Below are positions 7,319 to 15,773 of a DNA stretch of 25,311 nt, one piece after another. The position numbers and the translations under genes were made by a program. Each line of letters begins with the position of its first letter. Within the stretch, counting starts at the first letter, position 1. The notes beneath the pieces were generated by a model. It saw nothing but the letters and a program-made list of their open reading frames with translations, did no database searches and was not told the origin of the DNA. Origin of the DNA: Fibrobacter sp. (GTDB lineage Bacteria > Fibrobacterota > Fibrobacteria > Fibrobacterales > Fibrobacteraceae); the NCBI GenBank assembly GCA_017550445.1, contig JAFZOV010000083.1, forward strand, positions 1-25,311, in the 5' to 3' direction.

Positions 7319-8398
7319 TTATACATATCTATCTCCCGACTTCGGGTCCATCGCATCGCGAACGCCTTCGCCCACGAACGTAGTCAACAGGAGCGTCACA
7401 AATAACGCAGCGACCGTACTTACAGAAATCCACGGCGCATAAAGATTGTTGAGGCCCTGGCTCATGAGCTCGCCCCAGCTCGGAGTCGGCGGTTGCAGAC
7501 CAAAGCCCAAAAAGTCAAGCGACGTAAGGCTGCCGATACCGCCAATCAGCGTAAACGGGAACAGCGTCACCACGGGAGTCATCGCATTCGGCAAAATTTC
7601 CTTGAAGAAAATGTGTCGATGTCCCATGCCTAAGACCTTGGCAGACTGCACATAAGTCATGCCGCGCAGCTTCAAGAATTCCGCGCGCATGTAGTAACTC
7701 AGCGAAATCCAGTTGAAAGCGGCCATAATCAAAATCAAAAGCCAGAAACTGCGCCCGTAAATGCTACCGATTAGAATCACCACGTAAAGCATCGGGAGCG
7801 ACGACCAGATTTCAATAAAACGCTGCATGCCCGTATCCCAGAATTTGCCAAGGTAACCTTGGATACCGCCAATCACAATGCCGAGGAAAGTCCCCAGCAC
7901 CGTCAACAGCAGGCTAAAGCTAATGCAAATTCTAAAGCCATGAATCAGGCGGGCAAGCACATCGCGACCATTACTATCGGTCCCAAGCCAATGCCTTGCA
8001 CTCGGCGCAAAAGGCGGCGTTCCGTCTTCGCTCAAGTCCGCCTTCAAAGGGTCATGAGCAATCGGGGGCATAATCGCCCAAATTTCGGGGCAGCCACCGG
8101 CTCGCGTAAAACCTTCGGCAGCATCTTCTTCGCACTCCTGCGCCACAGCAAAGAGTTTACCGTAGTCCTGCTCCGTCTGGTATTCTCCGCCAAAGTCCCT
8201 TTCGCTGTAGCGCACAAACGCCGGGAAATAAGACTTGCCTTCGTAGCTCAAGTATAGCGGTTCATCGTTTACCATCCATGGGCTAGTAAGCGATAACAGA
8301 TACGCCACCACAAGCACCACCAGCGACCAAAACGCCCGCTTATTCTTGCGGAAGCGTTTTAGCCTATTCAAGGTTTCTTGTGTCAAGCGGAGTTTCAT
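7319..8398 (-). CDS. Peptide ABC transporter permease, YejE-like (OppC/DppC family)
   Basis: A 359-residue inner-membrane permease. It has an N-terminal cytoplasmic stretch (~1-20) and a first membrane segment starting FWSLVVLVVAYLLSL. A long periplasmic region follows, with NDEPLYLSYEGKSYFP, DFGGEYQT and WAIMPPI. This resembles YejE of the Yej peptide/microcin C transporter more than classical OppC. Then come HWLGTDSNGRDVLARLIHGFR and four or five further membrane segments. The ATPase-contacting EAA-type loop is LRGMTYVQSAKVLGMGHRHIFFKEILPN, cut here to its key part AKVLGMG. Its start lies 8 bp after the sensor-kinase stop, so kinase and permease are likely cotranscribed. Family assignment is secure; the Yej subgroup is moderately so. 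The partner YejB-type permease and YejA-type binding protein must be elsewhere. Confidence 0.87.
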   Translation of the reverse strand: MKLRLTQETLNRLKRFRKNKRAFWSLVVLVVAYLLSLTSPWMVNDEPLYLSYEGKSYFPAFVRYSERDFGGEYQTEQDYGKLFAVAQECEEDAAEGFTRAGGCPEIWAIMPPIAHDPLKADLSEDGTPPFAPSARHWLGTDSNGRDVLARLIHGFRICISFSLLLTVLGTFLGIVIGGIQGYLGKFWDTGMQRFIEIWSSLPMLYVVILIGSIYGRSFWLLILIMAAFNWISLSYYMRAEFLKLRGMTYVQSAKVLGMGHRHIFFKEILPNAMTPVVTLFPFTLIGGIGSLTSLDFLGFGLQPPTPSWGELMSQGLNNLYAPWISVSTVAALFVTLLLTTFVGEGVRDAMDPKSGDRYV

Positions 8399-8406
8399 GA
8401 GCTATT

Positions 8407-10983
8407 CTATTTAAGCAGTTTCGCTATCAAATCTAGCAATTCGGTAAAGTCAATAGGCTTAGCGATATGCCCATTTACACCAGCTTCGTAAGCGGCCTTC
8501 TTTTCTTCGTCAAAGGCGCTAGCCGACAAGGCCACAATAGGTATTCTAGCCTTACGCGGACTATCCAATTTACGAATCAGGGCCGTCGTTTCAAAGCCAT
8601 CGCCTCGTGGCATTTTCAAATCCATCAAAATCAAGTCAAAGGACCCGGCAGGCGACATATCCACCCGGCGGTAACATTCATTACCGTTTTCCACACAAAC
8701 GATATCGGCACCGACACTCTTCAACAAGTTCGAAACGATTTCGCAAGTCTGCGGATCGTCATCCGCCATCAAAATAGACTTGCCAGAAAGACTCTTCTTA
8801 AAGGATTGCACACTGGCCGGCGGCTCCACAAAATCGTCTTCGGCAATTCGGTGAGGCGTCACTATAATGACGCGAGTACCTTCACCCACTCGGCTGGTGA
8901 TATTGATTGTACCGTGCATCAGGTCAACCAGTTTCTTGACGATACTGAGTCCAAGGCCCGTACCTTCAATTCCGCGGGTCAGGGCAGTCTGTTCACGTTC
9001 AAAGACATCAAACACCCTGGGCAAGAATTCTTCAGAAATGCCCACGCCCGTATCTTCAACCACCAATTCAATATTGCACTTGTCCAAGGATTCATTAGGC
9101 AAATCCCGCATAGAGATTCGCACAAGCCCACCACCACGGGTATACTTGATGGCGTTACTTACCACGTTCATCAAGATCTGGTGGTATTTCACCTTATCCA
9201 CATAAACGCAACGGGTCTTGATGTTTCTTGAAATCTGCAACATAATATTCTTCTGTCTTGCAGACTGTTCAAAAGTCGTCACCAAGTCTTCGCTCAAGGC
9301 TGCGGTAAGCACTGCCGTTTCTTCAAGTTTTTCATAACCCGATTCAATAGAGGTAATGCTCAGAACCGAATTGATTACATTGAGCAAAAGCTTTCCCGCA
9401 GACTGGATCCCGTTCATGTAATACTGCAGCATAGAGACTTCCGCTTCGGGCAGATTCACGTTCTGCAAATATTTTTGAGCCAGCGTATCGTAACCGAGAA
9501 TTGCATTCATAGGAGTACGGATATCGTGGCTAATGCTGAACAAGAAATTGGACTTGGCCTTGTCGGCACGCTGGGCACGGTCAAGAGCCTTCACAAGGGC
9601 AACACGCTGGTCGTTCAATTCCCTGCGTTTATCAAGCTCGGCATTCATGGATTCATCCACAAGCTTAATACCCATGACAATTTCGGGGCGGTCCTTAGAG
9701 GGCTTTACGAAGTGGATTTGCATGTAATGAATTGCGCCACCCTTCGAAATGCGGTAAATAAATTCAAACCGACTACGCTTCAAGAATTCCCGGTTCAAAC
9801 GTTCCAAGGTCAAAACCTTGTCAAACAGCGGGCGGTCTTCGAGAAGCACCACGCGATTCACGTACAAAGACGTAATCTGATCGTAATGAGGACTTTTATC
9901 AAAGGCATCTTGCATAAAGCGCATCGCCATGGGGTCAATGCTGTAGCTTTCGCTTAAGCCAGTCCTAGAATCAATCACAAAGGCACTGCCATAAGAATCC
10001 GTCAAGGCATTAATGACGTTCAAATGCTTGCCTTCCATTTCATTTTGCAAGCGGCTGTTCGTACGGTAAACGGAATGGATGTAAATCACAAAGAAAAGCA
10101 CCACCAGGAACAGCGCCAAAACCGCCTTGATGGCCACAAGCCTCGTCACGTTAATCAGCACATGGTACGGAACCATTTGCACCACGAACCAACCCAATTC
10201 GTTAACGGACATGATACAGGCTATAGAAGTTCCGACTTCAGAAGTCACCCTGAACGCCTTGGCTTCATTGAGCATGGCGTTTTTCCTAAACACGCTCACT
10301 ATTTCGGCCGGGAAAAAATCCTGGGCACGCTGTTCAAAATTTACACCATAATCGTTATCGACAAAACTCGATGCGACAATATTCAATTCATGGTCGCACA
10401 ACAGGCCAATGGTCTGTTCCCCGTTAACCGTATACCGAAGCATGGGGGCAATATCCTTTTGGCCCCCCAAGATGCCCGAAATCACGCCAACGACTTTTTC
10501 TCCGTAATACAAGGGAGTATACACGTTAATACGCGCTTCGCCATACTTTTTCCCCGTATAGTCAATCCAGATACCGGACTTACCGGCCATACCCTGTCGA
10601 AAAAAGGCACTTTCAGAAACATCAACCGGTTCGTCGTCATAGGAGAGCTTCAGGCCGTCTTTACGAATATATTCAATCTTCGAAAAAGGAACATCGTCCT
10701 TCATCGAAAGAAACAGAGATTCCGACCGACGCAATTCGGGACCGTCCATCTTTTTCGACACCGATTGCGACACTAGCTTGATACTGCTCCGTCCGTAATT
10801 CACCGTTTTGGTCAAGTCGGCCGAAAGTCGCAGCGTTTCTTGAGTAACAGCTTCTTCAATCTGCTTAAAATACGATTCTCTTGCCCAAAGAGCATACAGC
10901 ACCACAAGCACCACAACCGCGGCTGCAACCCCGAAGATGGCGGGGTTCAAGGGCATCCAACGTTTTAATTTAATCTTTTTCAT
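8407..10983 (-). CDS. Hybrid sensor histidine kinase with periplasmic Cache-like domain and receiver domain
   Basis: An 858-residue membrane sensor. In order it has TM1 (~15-33); a periplasmic double-Cache-like domain (~37-280, with FFRQGMAGKSGIWIDYTG and INVYTPLYYGEKVVGVISG); TM2 (~282-303); a PAS-like cytoplasmic domain (~320-445); and a short coiled coil. The HisKA domain has phospho-acceptor His486 in SISHDIRTPMN. The HATPase_c domain has N-box NVVSNAIKYT (~606-615), G1 DTGVGIS (644-650) and G2 GTGLGLS (674-680). The C-terminal receiver domain has an acidic DDD at 741-743, phospho-acceptor Asp788 in LILMDLKMP and Lys842. There is no Hpt or DNA-binding output, so phosphate must pass to a separate protein. 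The ligand is unknown. The 8-bp gap to the downstream peptide-permease gene suggests one operon, so peptides or their uptake are a possible cue (inference). Confidence 0.94.
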   Translation of the reverse strand: MKKIKLKRWMPLNPAIFGVAAAVVVLVVLYALWARESYFKQIEEAVTQETLRLSADLTKTVNYGRSSIKLVSQSVSKKMDGPELRRSESLFLSMKDDVPFSKIEYIRKDGLKLSYDDEPVDVSESAFFRQGMAGKSGIWIDYTGKKYGEARINVYTPLYYGEKVVGVISGILGGQKDIAPMLRYTVNGEQTIGLLCDHELNIVASSFVDNDYGVNFEQRAQDFFPAEIVSVFRKNAMLNEAKAFRVTSEVGTSIACIMSVNELGWFVVQMVPYHVLINVTRLVAIKAVLALFLVVLFFVIYIHSVYRTNSRLQNEMEGKHLNVINALTDSYGSAFVIDSRTGLSESYSIDPMAMRFMQDAFDKSPHYDQITSLYVNRVVLLEDRPLFDKVLTLERLNREFLKRSRFEFIYRISKGGAIHYMQIHFVKPSKDRPEIVMGIKLVDESMNAELDKRRELNDQRVALVKALDRAQRADKAKSNFLFSISHDIRTPMNAILGYDTLAQKYLQNVNLPEAEVSMLQYYMNGIQSAGKLLLNVINSVLSITSIESGYEKLEETAVLTAALSEDLVTTFEQSARQKNIMLQISRNIKTRCVYVDKVKYHQILMNVVSNAIKYTRGGGLVRISMRDLPNESLDKCNIELVVEDTGVGISEEFLPRVFDVFEREQTALTRGIEGTGLGLSIVKKLVDLMHGTINITSRVGEGTRVIIVTPHRIAEDDFVEPPASVQSFKKSLSGKSILMADDDPQTCEIVSNLLKSVGADIVCVENGNECYRRVDMSPAGSFDLILMDLKMPRGDGFETTALIRKLDSPRKARIPIVALSASAFDEEKKAAYEAGVNGHIAKPIDFTELLDLIAKLLK

Positions 10984-11041
10984 AACTATTTAAAATATAT
11001 AGCGCAATAATAAAAAAAACATTTTCTAATATGTAGCTCGT
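10984..11041. promoter_or_regulatory. Divergent promoter region, sensor kinase / hflX
   Basis: A 58-bp spacer, almost entirely A/T, between two outward-facing genes. Candidate -10 boxes lie very near both starts: TAATAT at 11027-11032 for hflX, and a TATATT-like segment on the minus strand near 10995-11000 for the kinase. Neither gene has a Shine-Dalgarno, and no good -35 boxes were found, so the exact start sites are uncertain. Confidence 0.35.
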
Positions 11042-12214
11042 ATGAAAGATTTTGCTATTGAACACAAGCCAAAGAAGGAACGCTGCATTCTTGTGGGTAT
11101 TTCGACACCCAAGGTGCGTCCCTGGCTTGCCACCGAACAACTTGCTGAACTAGGCCGGCTTGCAGAAACCGCAGGCGCCGAAGTGGTACAGAGTTTTTTG
11201 CAACGGGTACAGAACTTTAGTCCGGCAACCCTTATTGGCGAGGGCAAGGTAAACGAGGTCAAACGCGCCCTAGAAGAACTGGATGCCAAAATGGTAGTGT
11301 TCGACGACGATCTTTCGGGTTCACAGGTCAGGAACCTGGAACAGCGACTCCCGGGAATCAAGGTTCTTGACAGAACAGGTCTTATTCTGGATATTTTTGC
11401 AAAACACGCCGTTACAGCAGAAAGCCGACTCATGGTAGAAGTGGCACAGCTCCAGTACATGATGCCCCGCCTTACCGGCGCCTGGACCCACCTTTGCCGC
11501 CAGCATAACGGCGGTATCGGCACAAAGGGCCCCGGCGAAACCCAGCTGGAAACCGACCGACGCATGATCCGCAAGCGAATCCAGGAACTTAAAAAGAAGC
11601 TGGAAAAAATCGAAGACGCCCGAGAAAGCCAGGCCGACAACCGAAACGACATTTTCCATATCGGTATCGTGGGCTACACCAACGCAGGCAAATCCACACT
11701 AACCAATCGCCTAACCGGCGCCGACGTCTACGTAGAAGACAAGCTTTTCGCAACGCTCGACAGCACCACCCGAAAGCTCTACCTGGATGGCGAAAACATC
11801 ATCCTGTCCGACACCGTGGGCTTTATACGCAAGCTCCCCCACAACCTGATCGAGACATTCAAAAGCACACTGGGCGTAGCAGCCCATGCCGACTGCATTT
11901 TAGAGGTAGTTGACGGTTCTGCCCCCGACTACCGCGAACACCTCGAAGTCACCCATAAAACCCTGGAAGGCATTATAAGCGCCGAGACCCCGAGAATCCG
12001 CGTATTCAACAAGGCTGAAGTTTGCGACGAAGCCCGCCGTACGGAACTCCGCGAAAACTACCCCGAGGCAATCCAGGTGAGCGCCCGCGAAAACATCGGC
12101 ATGGAACTCTTGCGCAAGGCCTTCAAGGAGCAACTTGCCATCTGGCATGAAAAACGTGACGTTCATCAGCAAAAAATGAAAGAACTTGCCGAAGCCCCCT
12201 GGAAAGACCTATAG
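11042..12214 (+). CDS. hflX: Ribosome-associated GTPase HflX
   Basis: A 390-residue GTPase of the family that binds the 50S subunit and splits or rescues stalled ribosomes. The N-terminal HflX domain (~10-190) includes GIGTKGPGETQLE and a long charged coiled coil (~170-200). The G domain has G1 GYTNAGKST (211-219), switch Thr238 in FATLD, G3 DTVG (257-260) and G5-like VSARENIG. The G4 position reads NKAE (323-326) rather than the usual NKxD. Length is normal for the family. It is divergent from the sensor kinase. The next gene, mlaE, begins 20 bp after its stop on the same strand, so hflX may be the first gene of the MCE transcript. Confidence 0.95.
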   Translation: MKDFAIEHKPKKERCILVGISTPKVRPWLATEQLAELGRLAETAGAEVVQSFLQRVQNFSPATLIGEGKVNEVKRALEELDAKMVVFDDDLSGSQVRNLEQRLPGIKVLDRTGLILDIFAKHAVTAESRLMVEVAQLQYMMPRLTGAWTHLCRQHNGGIGTKGPGETQLETDRRMIRKRIQELKKKLEKIEDARESQADNRNDIFHIGIVGYTNAGKSTLTNRLTGADVYVEDKLFATLDSTTRKLYLDGENIILSDTVGFIRKLPHNLIETFKSTLGVAAHADCILEVVDGSAPDYREHLEVTHKTLEGIISAETPRIRVFNKAEVCDEARRTELRENYPEAIQVSARENIGMELLRKAFKEQLAIWHEKRDVHQQKMKELAEAPWKDL

Positions 12215-12234
12215 TTTTTTTAAATTTGTGCACA

Positions 12235-13299
12235 ATGGAAGGAAGAACTATCACACTCCCCGCCGCACTCACAGCGACTAGCAGCAGGAACTTGCTGCGG
12301 GAATGTAGGCGCACACTCAAAAACGGCCCCCTTTGCCTGGACGGTTCTTCTCTTACACGCATGGATTACAGCGGCGACGCCTTTTTTGCCCTTCTGGCCG
12401 ATTTAAGCGAAAAGACGGGTCACCGACTCACGCTCGCCCACTTTAACGAAGAAATTAAGGCACAGCTCAGGGCCCTTAAAAAAGAAAAAATCCCAGAAAA
12501 GCCAAAACACGGCTACAACAGCACCCTGGAAGCCATCGGGGCCAAGACCATCGTGGTGGCCAAGGGCTTTGCCGAAGTGTTCATCTTATTGAACATGTGC
12601 ATTTACTGGACAATTTGCGGGCCCTTCGACAAAGGCCGGAGCAAATTTGGCGGTACAGCCAAGCAAGTCTACATGCTGGGAACCGAAGCCACCGGAATCT
12701 GTTTCTTGATGGTGGCCCTCATCTGCTTTACCATGGCGCTTCAGAGTTCCTTTATGCTAAAGGCCGTGGGCGGCGGCACTTACCTGGCTTCGGGCCTCGG
12801 CTACCTGATTTTTGCCGAAATCAGCCCACTCCTCACGACTATTATCTTGGCGGGCCGCTCCGGCAGTTCCATCGCCGCAGAAATCGCAAACATGTCCGTC
12901 TGCGAAGAAATCAAGGCCATCAAGACCATGGCCATTTCGCCGGTGCAGTACCTGGTAGTCCCTCGCTTTATCGCCATGACCATCTGCACGCCGATCCTTT
13001 CGTTCTGTGCCGGCATTGCGGGCTGCCTCGCCGGTTTCCTGATTGCATTCTTCTTTTTCGACATTTCTTTCGCCAACTACTTCCAGTCTATCCGCGATGG
13101 AATTCCGCCAATTCTCTTCCTCAAGAGTACCGTCAAATCCATTGTGTTCGGCTGGCTTGTCACGCTGATTTCGTGCAACAAGGGCCTGAACGCCGAAGGC
13201 GGTGCCGAGGCGGTAGGCCTTGCGACAACTTCTAGCGTCGTAATTTCGATTTCGGCCATCATCATCGCGGACTGCGCGTTCAGTTTCATTTTCTACTAG
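12235..13299 (+). CDS. mlaE: STAS-MlaE fusion, MCE lipid ABC transporter permease
   Basis: A 354-residue inner-membrane permease with an N-terminal STAS (MlaB-like) domain at ~1-85, seen as LCLDGSSLTRMDYSGDAFF, fused to the MlaE/YrbE domain. Membrane segments begin at ~105, with family hallmarks ALQSSFMLK, LTTIILAGRSGSSIAAEIANM, EEIKAIKTMAISPVQYLVVPR and GCLAGFLIA. In proteobacterial Mla systems MlaB is a separate protein; here it is fused. I place the start at ATG 12235; a TTG nine bases upstream is in frame but less likely. It forms the membrane core for MlaF and drives glycerophospholipid movement between membranes. The gap to mlaF is 8 bp. Confidence 0.93.
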   Translation: MEGRTITLPAALTATSSRNLLRECRRTLKNGPLCLDGSSLTRMDYSGDAFFALLADLSEKTGHRLTLAHFNEEIKAQLRALKKEKIPEKPKHGYNSTLEAIGAKTIVVAKGFAEVFILLNMCIYWTICGPFDKGRSKFGGTAKQVYMLGTEATGICFLMVALICFTMALQSSFMLKAVGGGTYLASGLGYLIFAEISPLLTTIILAGRSGSSIAAEIANMSVCEEIKAIKTMAISPVQYLVVPRFIAMTICTPILSFCAGIAGCLAGFLIAFFFFDISFANYFQSIRDGIPPILFLKSTVKSIVFGWLVTLISCNKGLNAEGGAEAVGLATTSSVVISISAIIIADCAFSFIFY

Positions 13300-13307
13300 G
13301 AGCAACA

Positions 13308-14093
13308 ATGGAAGACATTACACTCAAAGTAGATCACTTGAAAGCCGGTTACGACGGAAAGACCGTCTTGAACGATATTTCCTTCGATGTCAAGAAGGGC
13401 GAAATCCGCATGATTTTGGGAAGCTCCGGTTGCGGCAAGTCCACGTTGATGAACAACATCCTCAAGCTCTACAAATCCGAAAGCGGAACCATCACCTTCT
13501 TCGGAAAGCCGTTTGGCGCCAAGGAAGGCCTGGATTTCGAAACCCGCCTTCGAACGGGCGTACTCTTCCAAAACGGAGCGCTCCTTTCGGACTTGACCGT
13601 TGCCGAAAACGCCATGTTGCCGCTAATCCGCAGCATGCCCTACATGCCCAAGAGCCAGATGGAAGCAATCGTAGCCGATAGGCTTGAAAAGGTGCACCTG
13701 TTGCACGCCTTCCACAAGTACCCCTCGGAACTTTCGGGCGGCATGAAGCGCCGCGCGGCACTCGCCCGCGCCATCGCCCTGAAGCCGGAACTGCTGTTCT
13801 GCGATGAACCTTCCACCGGTCTTGACCCCGTTACCGCCCGCTCGCTCGATGAACTTTTGCTTGAACTCCGCGACACCCTGGGCGTTTCGATGGTGATTGT
13901 GAGCCACGAACTCGAAAGCATCAAAATCGTATGCGACCGTTTTATCTACCTTAAAGACGGATACGTGCTGATGGACGGGACACTCAAGCAGGGGCTTGAA
14001 AGCGAAGACCCCATTTTGAAGCACTTCTTTAACAGGCAATGTCCTAAAGAAGAAGACAACAAAGAATATTACCAATTCGACTTTATTGATTGA
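13308..14093 (+). CDS. mlaF: MCE lipid ABC transporter ATP-binding protein MlaF
   Basis: A 261-residue ATPase with Walker A GSSGCGKST (38-46), Q-loop LFQNGALLSDLTVAEN (typical of the MlaF group), signature LSGGM followed by KRRAALARA (142 onward), Walker B LLFCDEP (162-168), D-loop GLDPV and H-loop His200 in IVSHE. It pairs with the STAS-MlaE permease to energise lipid transport on the inner membrane. A strong Shine-Dalgarno AGGAG lies seven bases before the ATG. The C-terminal tail (QCPKEEDNKEYYQFDFID) is acidic and aromatic and may contact the partner STAS domain, as the MlaF tail does with MlaB (inference). mlaD follows 12 bp downstream. Confidence 0.94.
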   Translation: MEDITLKVDHLKAGYDGKTVLNDISFDVKKGEIRMILGSSGCGKSTLMNNILKLYKSESGTITFFGKPFGAKEGLDFETRLRTGVLFQNGALLSDLTVAENAMLPLIRSMPYMPKSQMEAIVADRLEKVHLLHAFHKYPSELSGGMKRRAALARAIALKPELLFCDEPSTGLDPVTARSLDELLLELRDTLGVSMVIVSHELESIKIVCDRFIYLKDGYVLMDGTLKQGLESEDPILKHFFNRQCPKEEDNKEYYQFDFID

Positions 14094-14105
14094 TCTGGAG
14101 AAAAT

Positions 14106-15032
14106 ATGGAAACCACACGAGCCGAACGTATCAAGATAGGCGCATTCATGCTCCTTTGCGGAGTGATGATTTGCGTATTCTTGGGCTATGTGCTTTCGCG
14201 TTTTTTGAACAAGGAATTCGACAACTATTACACGGTATTCAGCGAATCGGTCATCGGCCTTTATAACGATGCACAGGTCAAGCTGAACGGCATTGACGTG
14301 GGCAATGTGACCGGGATAGAAATCGACTCTTCAAACCTGAGCCAGGTGATTGTTCGTTTTCGCGTCAACAAGGGGACCCCCATCAAAATCGGCACCCGCG
14401 CCGGCATGACCCACGGCATTTCGCTTACCGGCGAAAAGCAGATTGTTCTTTCGGGCGGACGCTTTGACGAGCCCGATGTGCAGGAGGGCGGATTCGTCCC
14501 TGCCGAAAAGACGGCCTTCGACGCCATTGCCAACAAGGCTACGGATATTATCGGTCACGTAGATTCCCTCATGACCAACCTGAACCGCGTATTCTCCGAA
14601 GAAAACGCCAGCAGCATCAGCAATTCGCTCAAGAATTTCGAAAGTGCAACAAACAACTTAAATAAGCTGACACAGAACCTGAACAAGCCCATCGACAACA
14701 TTTCTAACGCAGCCACCTCCATGAAAAACGTGCTGGCCGAAATCGAAGAGGCTAAGATTGCCGCGAAGACCAGCGAAAACATGGACCTTGTCAAGCAGAA
14801 ACTCGAAGCCATCGACACGAAGGCCATGAACGAGAACCTGACCCAGGCCATGGAATCCATCAAGCAACTGACCCAGCGGCTTGACCAGGTCGTCTACAAG
14901 AATCAGGACCAGGTGGGCGAAGCCATTATGGAGCTCAACGCCGTGCTTGAAAACCTTGAAGAATTCTCACAGAAGATTAAGAATAACCCGTCGGCGCTGA
15001 TCCGCTCCGAAAACAAGAGCAGGAGAAAATAA
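14106..15032 (+). CDS. mlaD: MCE-domain lipid-binding protein MlaD
   Basis: A 308-residue protein with one N-terminal membrane segment (~13-33), a single MCE domain (~40-117: GLYNDAQVKLNGIDVG, VRFRVNKGTPI, GMTHGISLTGEKQIVLSGG) and a long predicted helical/coiled-coil region (~137-290) rich in Asn, Leu and Lys. MCE proteins form periplasmic hexameric rings that carry phospholipids. The ~170-residue helical tail is much longer than in E. coli MlaD and more like PqiB-type proteins, so it could extend toward the outer membrane (inference). A TGGAG ribosome site lies six bases upstream of the ATG. A palindromic element lies just after its stop, before the lipoprotein gene. Confidence 0.93.
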   Translation: METTRAERIKIGAFMLLCGVMICVFLGYVLSRFLNKEFDNYYTVFSESVIGLYNDAQVKLNGIDVGNVTGIEIDSSNLSQVIVRFRVNKGTPIKIGTRAGMTHGISLTGEKQIVLSGGRFDEPDVQEGGFVPAEKTAFDAIANKATDIIGHVDSLMTNLNRVFSEENASSISNSLKNFESATNNLNKLTQNLNKPIDNISNAATSMKNVLAEIEEAKIAAKTSENMDLVKQKLEAIDTKAMNENLTQAMESIKQLTQRLDQVVYKNQDQVGEAIMELNAVLENLEEFSQKIKNNPSALIRSENKSRRK

Positions 15033-15040
15033 ACGCTTAT

Positions 15041-15067
15041 GTCATCCCCGCGAAGGCGGGGATCCCC
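15041..15067. repeat. Short palindromic interspersed element, GTCAT...ATC family
   Basis: GTCAT leads into an 8-bp perfect stem ATCCCCGC / GCGGGGAT (15044-15051 and 15056-15063) with a 4-base loop GAAG, then CCCCTTTT. It lies in the mlaD-lipoprotein gap and could act as a weak terminator or processing site. Stem and loop sizes match the element at 23839. Confidence 0.75.
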
Positions 15068-15090
15068 TTTTCGACTTAAAAGAGTTTAAT

Positions 15091-15747
15091 ATGAAAAAAT
15101 CATCTATAGATTGCTTCGTCGCGCAAAGCGTTCCTCGCAATGACGTCAAGAGGAAAATTGCCTTTATTGCAATTGCAACCTTATTGGCGTTCACACTCAC
15201 CGCATGCCTTGGCGGCGGCACCACGGAACCGACGCGCTACTACACCATCGCCATCGAAAATATCCAGAATCCTTCGACGAACGCTTTCAAGGACAAACGC
15301 CTGCAGGTACGCAAGTTCACCATTGAACCGGCCTACCAGCGCACCAATATCGTTTACCGCGAATCGGCCTACGACTTCATGTTCTATGACCTGGATCTCT
15401 GGGCTAGCCGCCCCGAACACATGCTTGCCCAGGCTGCAGGCGAATACCTGACCAAGGCAGCTCTTTTCAAGAGCGTCGAAACCAAAAGCAACGGCAAGCC
15501 CGACTATGAACTTCTCGGAAACATCATCGCCATCGAAGAAATCGACGAAGGTAGTTCCCAATACGCCCACCTGGCCATTCAGCTGACCTTCCGCAAGACC
15601 GAAAGCGACGAAGCCCTTTGGGAGAAGACTTTCGATCAAAAGAAGAGTATGGACAACCGTGAACCGCGAACAACCGCTGAAACGATATCCAAACTCTTCA
15701 GCAAATATATGGAAGATGCCCTCAACGAAATTTCTTCCCGGAATTAA
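15091..15747 (+). CDS. ABC-type transport auxiliary lipoprotein (PqiC-like)
   Basis: A 218-residue lipoprotein: hydrophobic segment ~22-38, lipobox LTAC with Cys39, then a GGG linker. The mature part begins TEPTRYYTI and continues with LQVRKFTIEPAYQRTNIVYRESAYDF and WASRPEHMLAQ. This is the pattern of the ABC_trans_aux/PqiC family (PF03886), lipoproteins working with MCE transporters, usually at the outer membrane. Two features are unusual: the signal peptide has an n-region of about 21 residues, and codons 7-18 (DCFVAQSVPRND) are encoded by an interspersed palindromic element. No alternative in-frame ATG lies before the hydrophobic segment, so translation must pass through the element. It sits between mlaD and the barrel gene and so belongs to the MCE locus. 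Confidence 0.88.
   Translation: MKKSSIDCFVAQSVPRNDVKRKIAFIAIATLLAFTLTACLGGGTTEPTRYYTIAIENIQNPSTNAFKDKRLQVRKFTIEPAYQRTNIVYRESAYDFMFYDLDLWASRPEHMLAQAAGEYLTKAALFKSVETKSNGKPDYELLGNIIAIEEIDEGSSQYAHLAIQLTFRKTESDEALWEKTFDQKKSMDNREPRTTAETISKLFSKYMEDALNEISSRN
15108..15144. repeat. Interspersed palindromic element inside lipoprotein coding sequence
   Basis: Read on the minus strand it starts GTCATTGCGAGGA and ends CGAAGCAATCT, and its ends (ATTGC / GCAAT) pair. It matches the GTCAT...ATC framework of the other three elements. It lies wholly within codons 6-18 of the lipoprotein gene and keeps the frame open. Confidence 0.7.
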
Positions 15748-15773
15748 TAACAAATTCTAAAAAGGAGCAACAA

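Noticed and set aside
8407..10983. Kinase as part of a phosphorelay with a regulator in the window
   Set aside because: No separate response regulator or Hpt protein gene is visible here, so no partner can be named.
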